A DNA stretch of 64,000 nucleotides, from positions 5,633,501 to 5,697,500 of the forward strand of contig NZ_CP076668.1 of assembly GCF_018968705.1 (NCBI RefSeq), given 5' to 3'. Source of the DNA: Pseudomonas lijiangensis (GTDB lineage Bacteria > Pseudomonadota > Gammaproteobacteria > Pseudomonadales > Pseudomonadaceae). The position numbers and the translations under genes were made by a program. Numbering within the stretch: the first letter of the stretch is position 1; every line of letters starts with the position of its first letter. The notes below the pieces were generated by a model. The model did no database searches. It was not told where the DNA came from and saw only the letters and a program-made list of their open reading frames with translations. This document shows positions 8,306 to 17,529 of this stretch, piece by piece.

Positions 8306-9316
8306 TCAGAACTGATCGTTTTTCAGGTTGGAGAACTGCGAATTGCGGTTCTGTAGCTTGCGCAGTGTCAGCTTGTAGACACTGGATTTGACCTGGCTGC
8401 CCATGGGCGTTTCCTCGAGCAGAATCCGGTTCGAGGCGAACGCACAGCCGGTGTTGAGCATCTTGTATTTGAGCAGGTACAGGCCGGCGTCCATCTTGGA
8501 GAAAGCGAACACCGATCCGGCCGGAATGAACGCATGCCGAAAGGCATTGCGGCCCACCGCATCGGTGACCTTGGCGTAAACCGCCGACTCACCGCCCGTA
8601 TTGTCGATGATGATCTGCGACCAGCCGTTGTCCTTGCGCAGCGGCATGTCCTTCACATAACCCGCCTTCTGCGGCCATGCAGCGCCCATCGGGTCGAGAT
8701 CCGGTATCACGCACTCGGGCTGGGCCGGATCCACCAGCTTGATCGGATTTCCCACCGGAGCTTCTTCAGGTGCGGGAACTGGTGCTGGCTTTACCCAGGA
8801 ATGAGCAACCGGCAACGCCTCGGTCGGCACATAGGCCTTGCCTGCGTTCGGGTCATACCCCATCCAGACACCGGCTCCGCAAAAAATCATGAACACCAGC
8901 GCCCAACGCAACACACTGCGCCGTCGCTTGCGACGCGAAACCTTTGAGGATGGACCGGCCTGAGACGTATTCGGCTGCGCCGCACGAGGTTGCACGGGCC
9001 GGGTGGCAGGCGCAGCCGCCGCGTAGGCACTGGCAGCGCGCGCACCGGCTGTTTGCAGCTGTCGGCTGCGCAGATAGGCCTCTCTGGCTCTTTGCTCTTC
9101 ATACGCAAGCTGGGCGTCATAGGCGGCGCGCTTTGCAGCATCAGCCAACACATCATGAGAGGCATTGAGAATGCACATCCTGTCTGAAGCGTCGGGGGCC
9201 GGATTCCTGTCCGGGTGCAACTGCTGGGCCAGCTTGCGATAGGCCTTCTTGATCTGTTCAGGAGAGGCATCGCGAGCGACCTTGAGCTGCTCGTAATGAG
9301 TAAGAGTTCTCTGCAT
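8306..9316 (-). CDS. J-domain membrane protein
   Basis: About 336 residues from the ATG at 9316. The N-terminal 65 residues are a J domain (HYEQLKVARDASPEQIKKAY) with the HPD signature in LHPDRNP, so it should stimulate a DnaK-type Hsp70 on the cytosolic side. An Ala-rich basic linker with RRKRRRS leads to one transmembrane helix (ALVFMIFCGAGVWMGY). The C-terminal half lies outside the cytosol and carries a compact domain with two cysteines (ECVIP, NTGCAF). There is no zinc-finger or client-binding domain, so it is not DnaJ itself. The partner is unknown. Confidence 0.8.
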   Translation of the reverse strand: MQRTLTHYEQLKVARDASPEQIKKAYRKLAQQLHPDRNPAPDASDRMCILNASHDVLADAAKRAAYDAQLAYEEQRAREAYLRSRQLQTAGARAASAYAAAAPATRPVQPRAAQPNTSQAGPSSKVSRRKRRRSVLRWALVFMIFCGAGVWMGYDPNAGKAYVPTEALPVAHSWVKPAPVPAPEEAPVGNPIKLVDPAQPECVIPDLDPMGAAWPQKAGYVKDMPLRKDNGWSQIIIDNTGGESAVYAKVTDAVGRNAFRHAFIPAGSVFAFSKMDAGLYLLKYKMLNTGCAFASNRILLEETPMGSQVKSSVYKLTLRKLQNRNSQFSNLKNDQF

Positions 9317-9968
9317 ACGTCTTGCAATCCATGGCGACATGCCACTTAACAAGCTCTATATCGGCAAGATTTGCTCTTACATCAGTCCACGACAGACTGA
9401 AATGCCCGGATCCTTGGACCCGGGCATTTTTTGAAGCATTAGTTCAGATTAAAAATGACTACTTTTCAGACAACCCCCGACCAGCGGTTTACTGCATACC
9501 GTGGCAAGGTCTCGATCCCTCGAATACTCATGACAATCCTTGTCCTGTCGCTGAAAAGCCAACAACCCTTTCCGTGTTGCCAGTGGTCCGGGCCGTTGAA
9601 ACCAAGCTTATGCAAGCCCCCCCAGCCCCGCAAATGGGGGCAAATCGCCAATAGCTGTCCCAAGAGAAAAACCAGTGCGGATTGCCATCACCACTCAAGC
9701 ACCTGATTCAAAAGGCCCGCTCAAAAAATCCGAATACCGGGTAAGCATCAGCCCCATAGCACGGGCACCCAAGACAACGCCCAACTGCCCTGCTTTCAGC
9801 GTCACCCTCCAGCCTCATCGCCCAGCAACCGGAGAAATCCCCTACATATCGACCCGTAGCAATCCTGCATTCAGACCACAGGCCACACCACTCCTCGGTT
9901 TTTTTCAACCGAATCAGACAGCTAGGCTTTACAAGCGCAACAGACTCTATATACTCGCAGCCCATTAC
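9317..9968. other. Long intergenic region before tRNA-Thr
   Basis: No convincing gene lies in these 650 bases; the short open frames have poor codon use and one runs into the tRNA. A plus-strand terminator-like hairpin lies at about 9399-9432 and could end a small RNA that starts between about 9317 and 9350. The last 60 bases should hold the tRNA promoter (ACTCTATATACT near 9942-9953 as the -10 region). Confidence 0.5.
9399..9432 (+). terminator. Intrinsic terminator not assigned to a gene
   Basis: AATGCCCGGATCC and GGACCCGGGCATT form a strong GC stem with a tiny loop, followed by TTTTTT. It faces away from the J-domain gene, so no annotated plus-strand gene ends here. It may terminate a short unannotated RNA. 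Confidence 0.65.
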
Positions 9969-10044
<76 letters not shown>

Positions 10045-10059
10045 TACGAAGTACCAAAA

Positions 10060-10087
10060 GAGGCTCACCGAAAGGTGGGCCTTTTTT
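10060..10087 (+). terminator. Terminator of tRNA-Thr
   Basis: GAGGCTCACC GAAA GGTGGGCC forms a stable tetraloop hairpin followed by TTTTTT, 16 bases after the tRNA CCA end. Confidence 0.85.
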
Positions 10088-10330
10088 GTTTGGGGTGAGC
10101 TTTTGTGGGAGGGAGCTTGCTCGCGACGGGGCCAGTTAACCGCCCACCAACGCTGTAGGACTCTTCTGAACTTCAGCAATCCCCCTAGCAACCGCTTGTA
10201 GATGCCTGACGCCACGACTACCTTCCTGCCTGTCGCCAAAACCAGCGACCGGGTTTAGTCGCCCGAACACGTCAAGCCAACATGCGCCCCTAGCCAGCGC
10301 CGCGTCATCGAGACCGGCGTAATGCTTTAT

Positions 10331-10405
10331 GGTAGCTGTGCACGGGGCACCTTCGGGTGCGCCGGGTGCTTGACGTTCCGGTCGACTAACCCGTGCATGG
10401 CCGCC
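10331..10405 (+). ncRNA. C4-like antisense RNA module, copy C
   Basis: GGTAGCTGTGCACGGG pairs with CCCGTGCATGGCCGCC along almost its whole length with G-U pairs. The stem encloses a GGCACC-TTCG-GGTGCGCC hairpin and a second hairpin. Loop tract CTTGACGT (10369-10376) is exactly complementary to ACGTCAAG at 10440-10447, which overlaps the AAGGAG ribosome site of the next gene, and to ACGTCAAG upstream at 10269-10276. Loop tract CGACTAA (10383-10389) is exactly complementary to TTAGTCG at 10414-10420 and at 10255-10261. This is the clearest of the four copies. Confidence 0.75.
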
Positions 10406-10455
10406 ACCTTCGTTTAGTCGCGAAAGTGATGGCTCAACTACGTCAAGGAGTCACC

Positions 10456-10716
10456 ATGATCGAAACCACCCCAACCCCACCCCGCGATATCACCACCAGC
10501 CTGTTCACCGTAAAGCAAGGCGTCAGCGTTGAAGACGCGCTGATACTCGCATCCGAATACCTGACCTGCGCAGCAGCCACCGCTCATGAAACGGCGGATA
10601 ACAGCTCAAAGGAATACCGACCGCTGGCTCGGGCCGTGGTGCATCAGATAGAGGCTGCGTTGGCGTTGGTGGAAGCTTCGGTGGTTGGGTTGGAGAAGAG
10701 GCCGTTGGCGGTGTAA
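10456..10716 (+). CDS. Small DUF3077 protein
   Basis: The product is 86 residues. The core (LFTVKQGVSVEDALILASEY followed by LTCAAATAHETAD) is the DUF3077 pattern seen in many short Pseudomonas proteins; no biochemical role is established that I can name. The ATG at 10456 has a strong AAGGAG at 10445-10450. An in-frame Met further upstream would run through the structured RNA leader and is rejected as a start. The ribosome site lies inside a tract complementary to a loop of the preceding RNA, so translation is probably repressed by it. Confidence 0.75.
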   Translation: MIETTPTPPRDITTSLFTVKQGVSVEDALILASEYLTCAAATAHETADNSSKEYRPLARAVVHQIEAALALVEASVVGLEKRPLAV

Positions 10717-11327
10717 GAAGCCATTCGCTGTGGATATCGCTGAAGCCGTTATGGAAGTGTGGGCGCGGATCGGAATTATCCACAGGTGTCAGGGCGAAAG
10801 AGATTTATCGTCTGGCAGCTTATTTCTTTTCATAGCTACCTTGCAGTGACCAATACGTTTGGCCATTTCATTAAGCCAACCTGCGTCCGTCTCTTTCTAC
10901 CGGAATGAGAGGGGCGTCTCCTAACTCTGCTGCATTTGCGGCATTCCCCCCTCGTGACAGTCGGTGTGACAAACGCCGATGTCTCCAGCAACAGCGATGT
11001 AGATGATGGTGCCGCAGACCATGGATTGGACTGCACTTGGCTGACAGCTAGGCATGCCCCGATCACCGCATAGCTGCCTTCATACGGCTCAGGATCTCGC
11101 GGCGCTGGTTTCGTCAGCCAATGCAGCCTCCACCACCCGCCCACCGGTATCGGTGCTCCGGAGGCCAGATCATAAGTTGCCCATGCTCCCGGTCGTAAGG
11201 AGTCGCCAGTCCCGCGTTAGTGGACAACCCTCACAGGTCGCAGGGCCCTTGATCACTGATAACACTCAGCATTCTTGGCGGGATGACGTGGGGCGAGGAC
11301 TGGAGCGCAGAAGATGAGGTGACCAAT
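10717..11327. other. Island interior without a recognisable gene
   Basis: About 610 bases with only short, frame-broken reading frames on either strand. A minus-strand frame around 10836-11144 has no family I recognise and unusual composition. This looks like decayed mobile-element sequence upstream of the broken integrase. Confidence 0.4.
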
Positions 11328-12287
11328 ATGGCATTGGTGGGTAGACGTGATGGCCGCAATTTCGGCTACGGCAGATAGTTGAGCTACGCGGGGCGGCAAG
11401 CGCTGAAAGACATGTTCGGCGGAGGCCACTACGGCACGGTCAAGGCGCACTGTGATCGGTGGTAGGCATTCGTGAGGTAGTTCCGCTCCGAACAGGGCCC
11501 CGGTATCAATGACACGCGGCAGATTGATCGGAAGGTGTTGGCCGACTATACGGCGTATCTGCGCGATGTGGTTGGGCGCAGTGACCTCGCCGTCAGTACT
11601 GCATAAAATCGGCTATCCAGCGTTAACAGGACCATGGCGGCGCTTCGCGGTGATCATTGCGTGAAATTGCCAAGCCCGAGCAAGGCGTTGGGAATACAGC
11701 GCACCGGGGTTCGACAGTCTGTACCACAGGGCCAAAGCCGCGAGCAGGTTAAGCAGATCGTCGATGCGCTTTGCAGTCGTGATCAGTTGCGGGCCGCCGC
11801 GATCATTCTGTTGGCGCGAGCCACCGGCATGCGCTTGCGTGAGGCCATCTTGGCGGATCTGCCACGACTAAGCCGCGAGGCTAACAACCTAGCAGGATGA
11901 ACATTCAAGACGGCACCAAAGGCGGCCGCGCCGGTACCTCGGCGCCACATTGGCTTGCCGTGGACGACCATGTTCGAAGTGCACTTGGGTTTGCGCGAAA
12001 GGTGTCGCCTGCGCACAGCCGCCACCTTATTGCGCCAAACGAAAGCTACCTGAACGTTCTCGCGGGATATCCTCCATGCCCACAACCTCAAAGGCTTTCA
12101 TGAGCTACGGGCGGCGTATGCATGTGATCGCTATGAGCAAATCACCCAATACCGCGCACCTATCAACGGCGGCCAAAGTTGTCTGGTAGATAGGAGCCTT
12201 GATCGTGAAGCCCGGAGGCAGATCAGCTATGAGCTGGGACACGGTCGGATCAATGTAGTCGCTGCCTACATTGGAGGACGGACATGA
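11328..12287 (+). pseudogene. Tyrosine recombinase (phage-type integrase), inactivated
   Basis: Reading from ATG 11328, one recognises MALVGRRDGRNFGYGR, then a stop, a stretch with QALKDMFGGGHYGTVKAHC, further stops, and then SREQVKQIVDAL and LLARATGMRLREAILADLP. The frame shifts near 11890 to continue as INIQDGTKGGRAG and shifts back near 12065. It ends with FHELRAAYACDRYEQI and YELGHGRINVVAAYIGG. The catalytic Arg (ATGMRLREA), the H-x-x-R box (HELR), the second His (GHGR) and the nucleophile Tyr (AAYIGG) are all still readable. At least four in-frame stops and two frameshifts show it is dead. Full family length is about 320 residues. Confidence 0.85.
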
Positions 12288-12564
12288 GGAAGCCATTCGA
12301 CATGGAACTGCTCCTAGCTGGTGTGCTGGCTGGCTCGCATGTAACACGGAAAACGGCATCTACGTCAGGGAAGGAGCATCCAAAAGGAAATAGCAGAACG
12401 CTGACAGTTAGAACCCCCTTGGGCTTGGCAAAGAAAAGATGTCGCATGGTTTTTTAGTTCATCGCCTCACTCAACACAGCAAGGCGACAAAATATTATTA
12501 TTTGACGGTACGAGCACTCATTCGCCTCTTAGAGAATTCATGGAAGCTCAAGGAGATTCTTTAA
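12284..12564 (+). pseudogene. Remnant of integrase-companion small protein
   Basis: The ATG overlaps the integrase stop as ATGA. MRKPFDMELLLAGVLAGSH opens the frame; the reading then moves to another frame, where PPWAWQRKDVAWF follows an in-frame stop, and to a third with KYYYLTVRALIRLLE before the final stop at 12562-12564. The pieces in order resemble the roughly 85-residue protein often found directly after this integrase type in Pseudomonas, so it is a frameshifted relic. Its 3' end runs 27 bases into the end of the convergent HEPN gene. That the family exists is from memory; the role is unknown. Confidence 0.6.
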
Positions 12565-14055
12565 GCGATTAACATTTTCTAAATAATTTCTTGCATACAC
12601 TCCAAACGGATGTGTCATTGATGTTTCTTGCTCGATCCAGGCTTTCAAATCCCACCCAAGATCCAGTAGATCAGATGCAGCGAAAACAAACTCCAGAGTA
12701 TCAGTAAGGAAGGCAAACTCCGTGAAATTACTTTCATAGTCAAATGAACCCTTGCTGCCATGCACATAGTGATTACGTGACAATACCGCATGATTACATG
12801 GCAAATACAAATCTGGAAATTTTTCTCCAACCGCCGAAATTACTTTTTCAGCTCGGTGATATATTTTATCGCGCAAACTTGCATTTCCAATTCTCCCTAA
12901 GCTCGATAGAACAGACTGCCTAGCGAAGCTATCCGGCAACTCTTTGAATATATCACGGCATTTTTTCACTGCATCTTTGAGCAAAGCATCTGCTTCCTTT
13001 ACTTTAGGCGCATGGCTCTCAGGCAACAAGTCAAACATATTGGCAGCACCAACTATACGATTGACACTATAGCTGTCAAAGAAGGCAGTCGCGAATCGTG
13101 TCCTGGGGCGACTCATACTCCCAGTACTATTGATCCAACCTGTCATTACTTTGGAAAATTCTTCGGGACGTCGTTCTGGAGACAAAAGGGCGTCGCCGAG
13201 ACTGATCTTTGAATCACCGTCAACACGTTCGTTGCACAGGCTCCAATATAAGCGTGCACAACTAGGAATATCAGGCGCCGGGGCCGTTGAGCGATGGGTG
13301 AGTTCGAGCTCAATCCAGCGATAACGCTGACGGTGTCCAAGGATAAGCTCAAACAAACTGTGCAAGCTTATAAGTGCATCAATCGCTATGCCGAGTGTCT
13401 TAGCTTCTTTAAATTCGATATTAACAGTGACTTCATTGCTTATTCCGATTCCGGCAGCACTTCCCATGTTATGAGAAGTCCTATTCGTCAATGATATTTT
13501 GCCAACATCCGATTGACCAGCTAATATTTCCCATGCGCCGCTGAAATACAGAAGATGCGGATAATCACCAATTTGAGGGTCAAATTCGAGTTTTGCCCAC
13601 CCATAAGTTTCTCCTATTTGCTCCTGACGCTTGTGATCGCTCTCAAGTAGCTGGCGAACGTCTTCTACGTCTGGGTGTAACGCCTTGAAAGTTTTGTGAC
13701 TGCTTAAAAGACAATCGACGTTCTCGAAATGGTAGCGAACTGCCTGAATGACGCGCTCACCAGAGCGAATGAACTCTTCACCGACAGCGATATAGTGTGG
13801 GAAGAAAATGCTTTCACATTGCGAGTTGTCATCGAACCTATATTTCTTCTTACCATTCAGCACACAATCCAGAAGCGAGGCCTTTTTACCATCGTTCATC
13901 ACCCCATGAATATCTGTATATTCGGCTTCGGGACACTCCCAGAATTTCTGCCCAACAAGTTTCAGGTTACTGTTCGCTCCCGCAACCTTTAGAAGCCCGG
14001 CAAACTGGCTATCAGTTGAAAGAAAAATTCCATTGTACTGTTCGTGCGTATGCAT
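12538..14055 (-). CDS. ApeA-like HEPN-domain protein, putative anti-phage
   Basis: The product is 505 residues. The first 300 or so resemble the beta-rich N-terminal domain of ApeA proteins, and the C-terminal 200 are helical with the HEPN RNase signature R-x4-H in RNHYVHG at residues 427-432. ApeA is a single-gene phage defence protein thought to cleave RNA during infection. The gene is AT-rich compared with the core and sits in the tRNA-Thr island, 155 bases after a DUF6119-type gene on the same strand. The assignment rests on motif, domain order and context; another HEPN family is possible. The Shine-Dalgarno before 14055 is weak. Confidence 0.62.
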   Translation of the reverse strand: MHTHEQYNGIFLSTDSQFAGLLKVAGANSNLKLVGQKFWECPEAEYTDIHGVMNDGKKASLLDCVLNGKKKYRFDDNSQCESIFFPHYIAVGEEFIRSGERVIQAVRYHFENVDCLLSSHKTFKALHPDVEDVRQLLESDHKRQEQIGETYGWAKLEFDPQIGDYPHLLYFSGAWEILAGQSDVGKISLTNRTSHNMGSAAGIGISNEVTVNIEFKEAKTLGIAIDALISLHSLFELILGHRQRYRWIELELTHRSTAPAPDIPSCARLYWSLCNERVDGDSKISLGDALLSPERRPEEFSKVMTGWINSTGSMSRPRTRFATAFFDSYSVNRIVGAANMFDLLPESHAPKVKEADALLKDAVKKCRDIFKELPDSFARQSVLSSLGRIGNASLRDKIYHRAEKVISAVGEKFPDLYLPCNHAVLSRNHYVHGSKGSFDYESNFTEFAFLTDTLEFVFAASDLLDLGWDLKAWIEQETSMTHPFGVYARNYLENVNRLKNLLELP

Positions 14056-14210
14056 AAGGAGTCACCAGCAGTCAACTATAAAGGAACCACGTATCCATGA
14101 TTAACAAAAAGGCAATTTATATGTACAAGATAGGCAATTAAGCAATTGTGGACATGTCAAAAATCTAAAATGTGCATCACCTGTAAATACAGCCAGCCAC
14201 ACCTTGAAAC

Positions 14211-15800
14211 TTAGATAACATGCTTCGATATGTATATCTTTGGCTTAAGCCCGAACCCCTTGACAAGCTTGTGCCATGACTCCACAGCTAGAAGAAACTG
14301 AATGGAATTGTAGTCAGTGATCTTTTCTATATCACCCTCAAATACAAACCACAACGAAGCCGTTTTTATTGACTTGTCAAATGTTATCGTCTTCCTTTTG
14401 ATTAGCTCTATGGAATCTTTGGACTGCTCGATATTGTAGATCAATTCAGAGTTGGTCTCAGAAATCTTTACAGAAATGATCTCACCTGACTTATATATAT
14501 CAGCGACCTCAACCCGGTACTGGTTTTTCTTTTTCTTTAGTGACTGTATCAGAGTCAACTGCCTATCAAGCAATACAAACCCACGCTCAGCACATATTTT
14601 CTGGTTAAAATATGCTTCCCGATAGGTTAGCTTATCATCGACTGGCTCGTTGGCAGCGATTTTTCGCTCTTTCTCAGCTTTCCATCGCTGAAAGTCTGCT
14701 TCTACTAAATCTTCTTCAACAACTATATCGATACTTTCTAAGGAACGCTTCAGATAATCCATGAAAGTCTGGTTAAATACAAACCACTCCCCGCCCTTTA
14801 GGAAGTAATCTGCACCATCGAAGGATATCGGAAAGTCGAGCAGCTCTTTAAGCGGCTTAGTAAAAGCCCCAGACTCCTCGTTCTTAAACTGGACAGAGAT
14901 CTCATTAATGTTTGTAATCTCTGCATGGTCTTGAATAAAGCCTGAGACACTAGCAATGTCTAGCGTATTCCCTAAGTTCTTGCGGAATATATTACCCTCA
15001 GTTCTTGCTGAAATTCGATAGTCGTAGTCATGAAAACTAAAGCATATTGCAACCCCGTGCACTTGGAACTCCTGAATGGCGACGCCCCCCTCACCACGCT
15101 TCAAACTCTCAAACGCTACAGAATCCAGCTCACCGCTCAACTCCTCTGTCACAGCCTCCAATTTTGGCAAGTGTATAATTTTATCATCCTGGTAACTTTT
15201 CTCAATCTGTTCAAAAATTTCTGATAATTCAAGCGGAGCCTTATCCATGTCCATTTGGATAGAGTCTGCAAAGATAATATTACGTTTGCCCCAAATATCC
15301 TTGTCTGCTGCTTTTAGCTTGAGGTGATCAACCGACTCCCCAGGCTCGTAACTATCAATCTGAAATTGCTGGTACGAAGAAACATCCTGTCTTTTTGTAC
15401 CCGTAAAGTAGCAACTTTTCTTCAGCAATATTGAATTTTCGTCTGCCATACGAATGGCCAAGTCAATACCAAAATCAAGCTGGATAAATTTAGATAGATA
15501 AAAGTGCGACTTACCCAAGCTTACCGCATAAATTGTTTCAGGCTGGACTGTATGCTGGCAAAGCAACATCCCGAAATTGAAAATATTTTTAGGTGCTGGC
15601 AAATCATCTTTAAAGAAGGTCCGATAAGTATCCCACCACCAAACGTCATTCCCCGGATTAACTTCAGAATAGTAAAATGTCTTTGAGTAAGCATTTGCAA
15701 CATGAGTCTTCTGCTCAGCTAACCCCACCGCCCGGAGCTTATCTTTGAGCTGCTCCAACTTATGGGGTTTTACCTTGTATATATTATAAGTATTGGCCAT
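14211..15800 (-). CDS. DUF6119/TIGR04141-type sporadically distributed protein
   Basis: About 529 residues from the ATG at 15800, which has a strong AAAGGAGG eight bases upstream; longer in-frame starts lack this. The N-terminal part (MANTYNIYKVKP, then YAVSLGKSHFYL and FGIDLAIRM) matches the pattern of TIGR04141/DUF6119 proteins, which occur patchily in bacteria and often in mobile regions. The family's biochemical role is not known to me. It is transcribed toward the ApeA-like gene and may share its promoter. Low GC and rare-codon-rich text indicate transfer. No transmembrane helices are seen. Confidence 0.6.
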   Translation of the reverse strand: MANTYNIYKVKPHKLEQLKDKLRAVGLAEQKTHVANAYSKTFYYSEVNPGNDVWWWDTYRTFFKDDLPAPKNIFNFGMLLCQHTVQPETIYAVSLGKSHFYLSKFIQLDFGIDLAIRMADENSILLKKSCYFTGTKRQDVSSYQQFQIDSYEPGESVDHLKLKAADKDIWGKRNIIFADSIQMDMDKAPLELSEIFEQIEKSYQDDKIIHLPKLEAVTEELSGELDSVAFESLKRGEGGVAIQEFQVHGVAICFSFHDYDYRISARTEGNIFRKNLGNTLDIASVSGFIQDHAEITNINEISVQFKNEESGAFTKPLKELLDFPISFDGADYFLKGGEWFVFNQTFMDYLKRSLESIDIVVEEDLVEADFQRWKAEKERKIAANEPVDDKLTYREAYFNQKICAERGFVLLDRQLTLIQSLKKKKNQYRVEVADIYKSGEIISVKISETNSELIYNIEQSKDSIELIKRKTITFDKSIKTASLWFVFEGDIEKITDYNSIQFLLAVESWHKLVKGFGLKPKIYISKHVI

Positions 15801-16069
15801 GCCCGCCTCCTTTGGAGTATCTTCCCTAGCGAGCACTAAAGGTGCCATTTCTGAATCCCCAACGCAACATGTGCGCATGCTAGAAAATTACTGGCCCTCT
15901 TTCATGGATTTTCTCAAAGCCATACAACTCCAGTCGGGTTTACTAAGCTACCTAGAGAGTTCTAATGAATAAAATATGAAATCAACGGGGTGGCTTTAGG
16001 ATAGTTTTAGCGATTCCAATCAGGAGGAGAGCTTTAAATTTCTTTGAAAATCATAATGTTAACGGATAA

Positions 16070-16085
16070 TTCGACTCCTGGTGCC
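16070..16085 (+). repeat. att direct repeat, distal side
   Basis: TTCGACTCCTGGTGCC is an isolated copy of the tRNA-Thr 3' segment without the rest of the tRNA, as expected at the far end of an island inserted in that gene. Confidence 0.75.
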
Positions 16086-16134
16086 CAAAACAAAGCCCAC
16101 GCCCTAGCCGTTACAATTTCACGCTAACGCAACA

Positions 16135-16162
16135 TTGACGGGCTCTAACACCTACCTATAAT
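16135..16162 (+). promoter_or_regulatory. Strong sigma-70 promoter before abi gene
   Basis: TTGACG at 16135-16140 and a perfect TATAAT at 16157-16162 are spaced by 16 bases, 84 bases before the Abi-type start codon. It is unusually close to consensus for Pseudomonas. Confidence 0.65.
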
Positions 16163-16245
16163 GCACCCCAACACACCCGCCAAGCCTAGGTTGACCCAGT
16201 CAGCAAGCTCAAATCGTGCGGGTTTTTTTTGCCCGGAGAAACTAC

Positions 16246-17235
16246 ATGAGGCCCTTCGATAAGCCGGCCCTCAGCGTAGAACAGCAATTGGAACTGCTAA
16301 AGCAACGAGGCCTGCACGTCGCCAACGATGATCGGGCTATGCGTTTTCTGGAAGTGGTCACGCTGTTTCGCTTGAGCCCCTACATGAGCCCCTTCCAAGG
16401 GCCAGACCCTGAACACAACTTCAAGCCCGGTAGCACTCTGAAAGCAGTCGTCGACATCTACCGCTTCGACGGTTCATTACGACGCATCACCATGGATGCC
16501 ATCGAACGTGTCGAAGTCGCCATACGCGCGACTATGAGCAATCACATGAGCCCCAAGTATGGGCCTGGCTGGATAGCTGATGCGTCCGTCTTTTCCTCGT
16601 CATATTCACACTCGGATCTACTGCGTCCCTTGCGAGATCAACTGAGCAAGGAACGTAACAAACTTGGACGTGAGATAGACCGCATAAAAAAGAGCCGTCA
16701 GGCTGATGGCGTCCAGCAACAGCGGATTGAAAACCGCATGCGCGATAACTATTTTCGATTCTACGGATCGACTTACGCCCATCCTGAGTTACCGCCCGCT
16801 TGGGCTGTTCTGGAAGAGCTCAGCCTTGGAACGGTGTCTACCCTCTTCAATGCCATAGGCAAAAGTGTCGACAAGAAAGCGATCGCTAGCAGATTCAATC
16901 TGCCTTTCGAAGTCCTGGCCTCTTGGCTCCACACCCTTACCTTCATTCGAAACTGCTGTGCCCATCACTCACGACTATGGAACCGAGAGCTCTCGATTCG
17001 TCCCTCCCTCCCCAACGAATGGATCATCCCAAATGCGCATGCTGGTCAGCCTCAACCCAAACAGCGGCTGTACATCGTATTGACGATGCTAGCCTATCTG
17101 ACCGACTTGATCAGTCCAGACAGCCAGTGGAAATTTCGCCTGGCCGAAATCATGGATCAACAGGAATTGGGTTATTTGAGACTGATGGGATTTCCAAATG
17201 ATTGGAAACGCCAGCAGCAATGGTGTTTGGAGTAA
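16246..17235 (+). CDS. Abi_2 (AbiD/F)-type HEPN protein
   Basis: 329 residues from ATG 16246, preceded by CGGAGA; an in-frame start ten codons upstream lacks this site. FDKPALSVEQQLELLKQRGL at the N-terminus, then EVVTLFRLSPYM and DGSLRRITMDAIERVEVAIR, are typical of the Abi_2 (AbiD/AbiF) abortive infection proteins. Near the C-terminus FIRNCCAHHSRLWNRE carries the HEPN R-x4-H motif (residues 235-240). Such proteins are thought to act as RNases that stop phage growth. It lies just outside the island's distal repeat. Neighbours on either side are also defence-like or unknown. Confidence 0.85.
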   Translation: MRPFDKPALSVEQQLELLKQRGLHVANDDRAMRFLEVVTLFRLSPYMSPFQGPDPEHNFKPGSTLKAVVDIYRFDGSLRRITMDAIERVEVAIRATMSNHMSPKYGPGWIADASVFSSSYSHSDLLRPLRDQLSKERNKLGREIDRIKKSRQADGVQQQRIENRMRDNYFRFYGSTYAHPELPPAWAVLEELSLGTVSTLFNAIGKSVDKKAIASRFNLPFEVLASWLHTLTFIRNCCAHHSRLWNRELSIRPSLPNEWIIPNAHAGQPQPKQRLYIVLTMLAYLTDLISPDSQWKFRLAEIMDQQELGYLRLMGFPNDWKRQQQWCLE

Positions 17236-17529
17236 GGAAGCCAGAAATAGACCACGATTGCCTTGCTTGATCACTCAAATAAAAAATCGTGGCCTGTCAC
17301 AAATAGAGCAGACCGACTACGACCCTAGGCAAACAAACAGAAACAACCTTCCCTCATAAACCCCATCAAGCTGTAGGACCCTTCTGAACTTTAAGGATAT
17401 CCTCTTGCCCGTCTTGCGCCTCACGTAAACCAAGGCCTAACCTCGCTGCGTCGCTGATCACAGCGATCGGTTTGACAGGCCGTTCAATCGAAGCGCAACA
17501 CCCTCTATCAGCCACGCGGATTGCGTTAT
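17236..17529. other. Leader region of C4-like copy D
   Basis: No gene is seen. From about 17369 (GCTGTAGGACCCTTCTGAACTT) the sequence is recognisably related to that before copy C (GCTGTAGGACTCTTCTGAACTT near 10153), including TTGACAG at 17472-17478 and AATCGAAG at 17486-17493, complementary to the loops of copy D. The match shows the module is repeated with its upstream control region. Confidence 0.5.

Noticed and set aside
10836..11144. Minus-strand frame of 102 codons in the island
   Set aside because: No start signal, odd composition, and surrounding sequence is decayed; not enough to call a gene.
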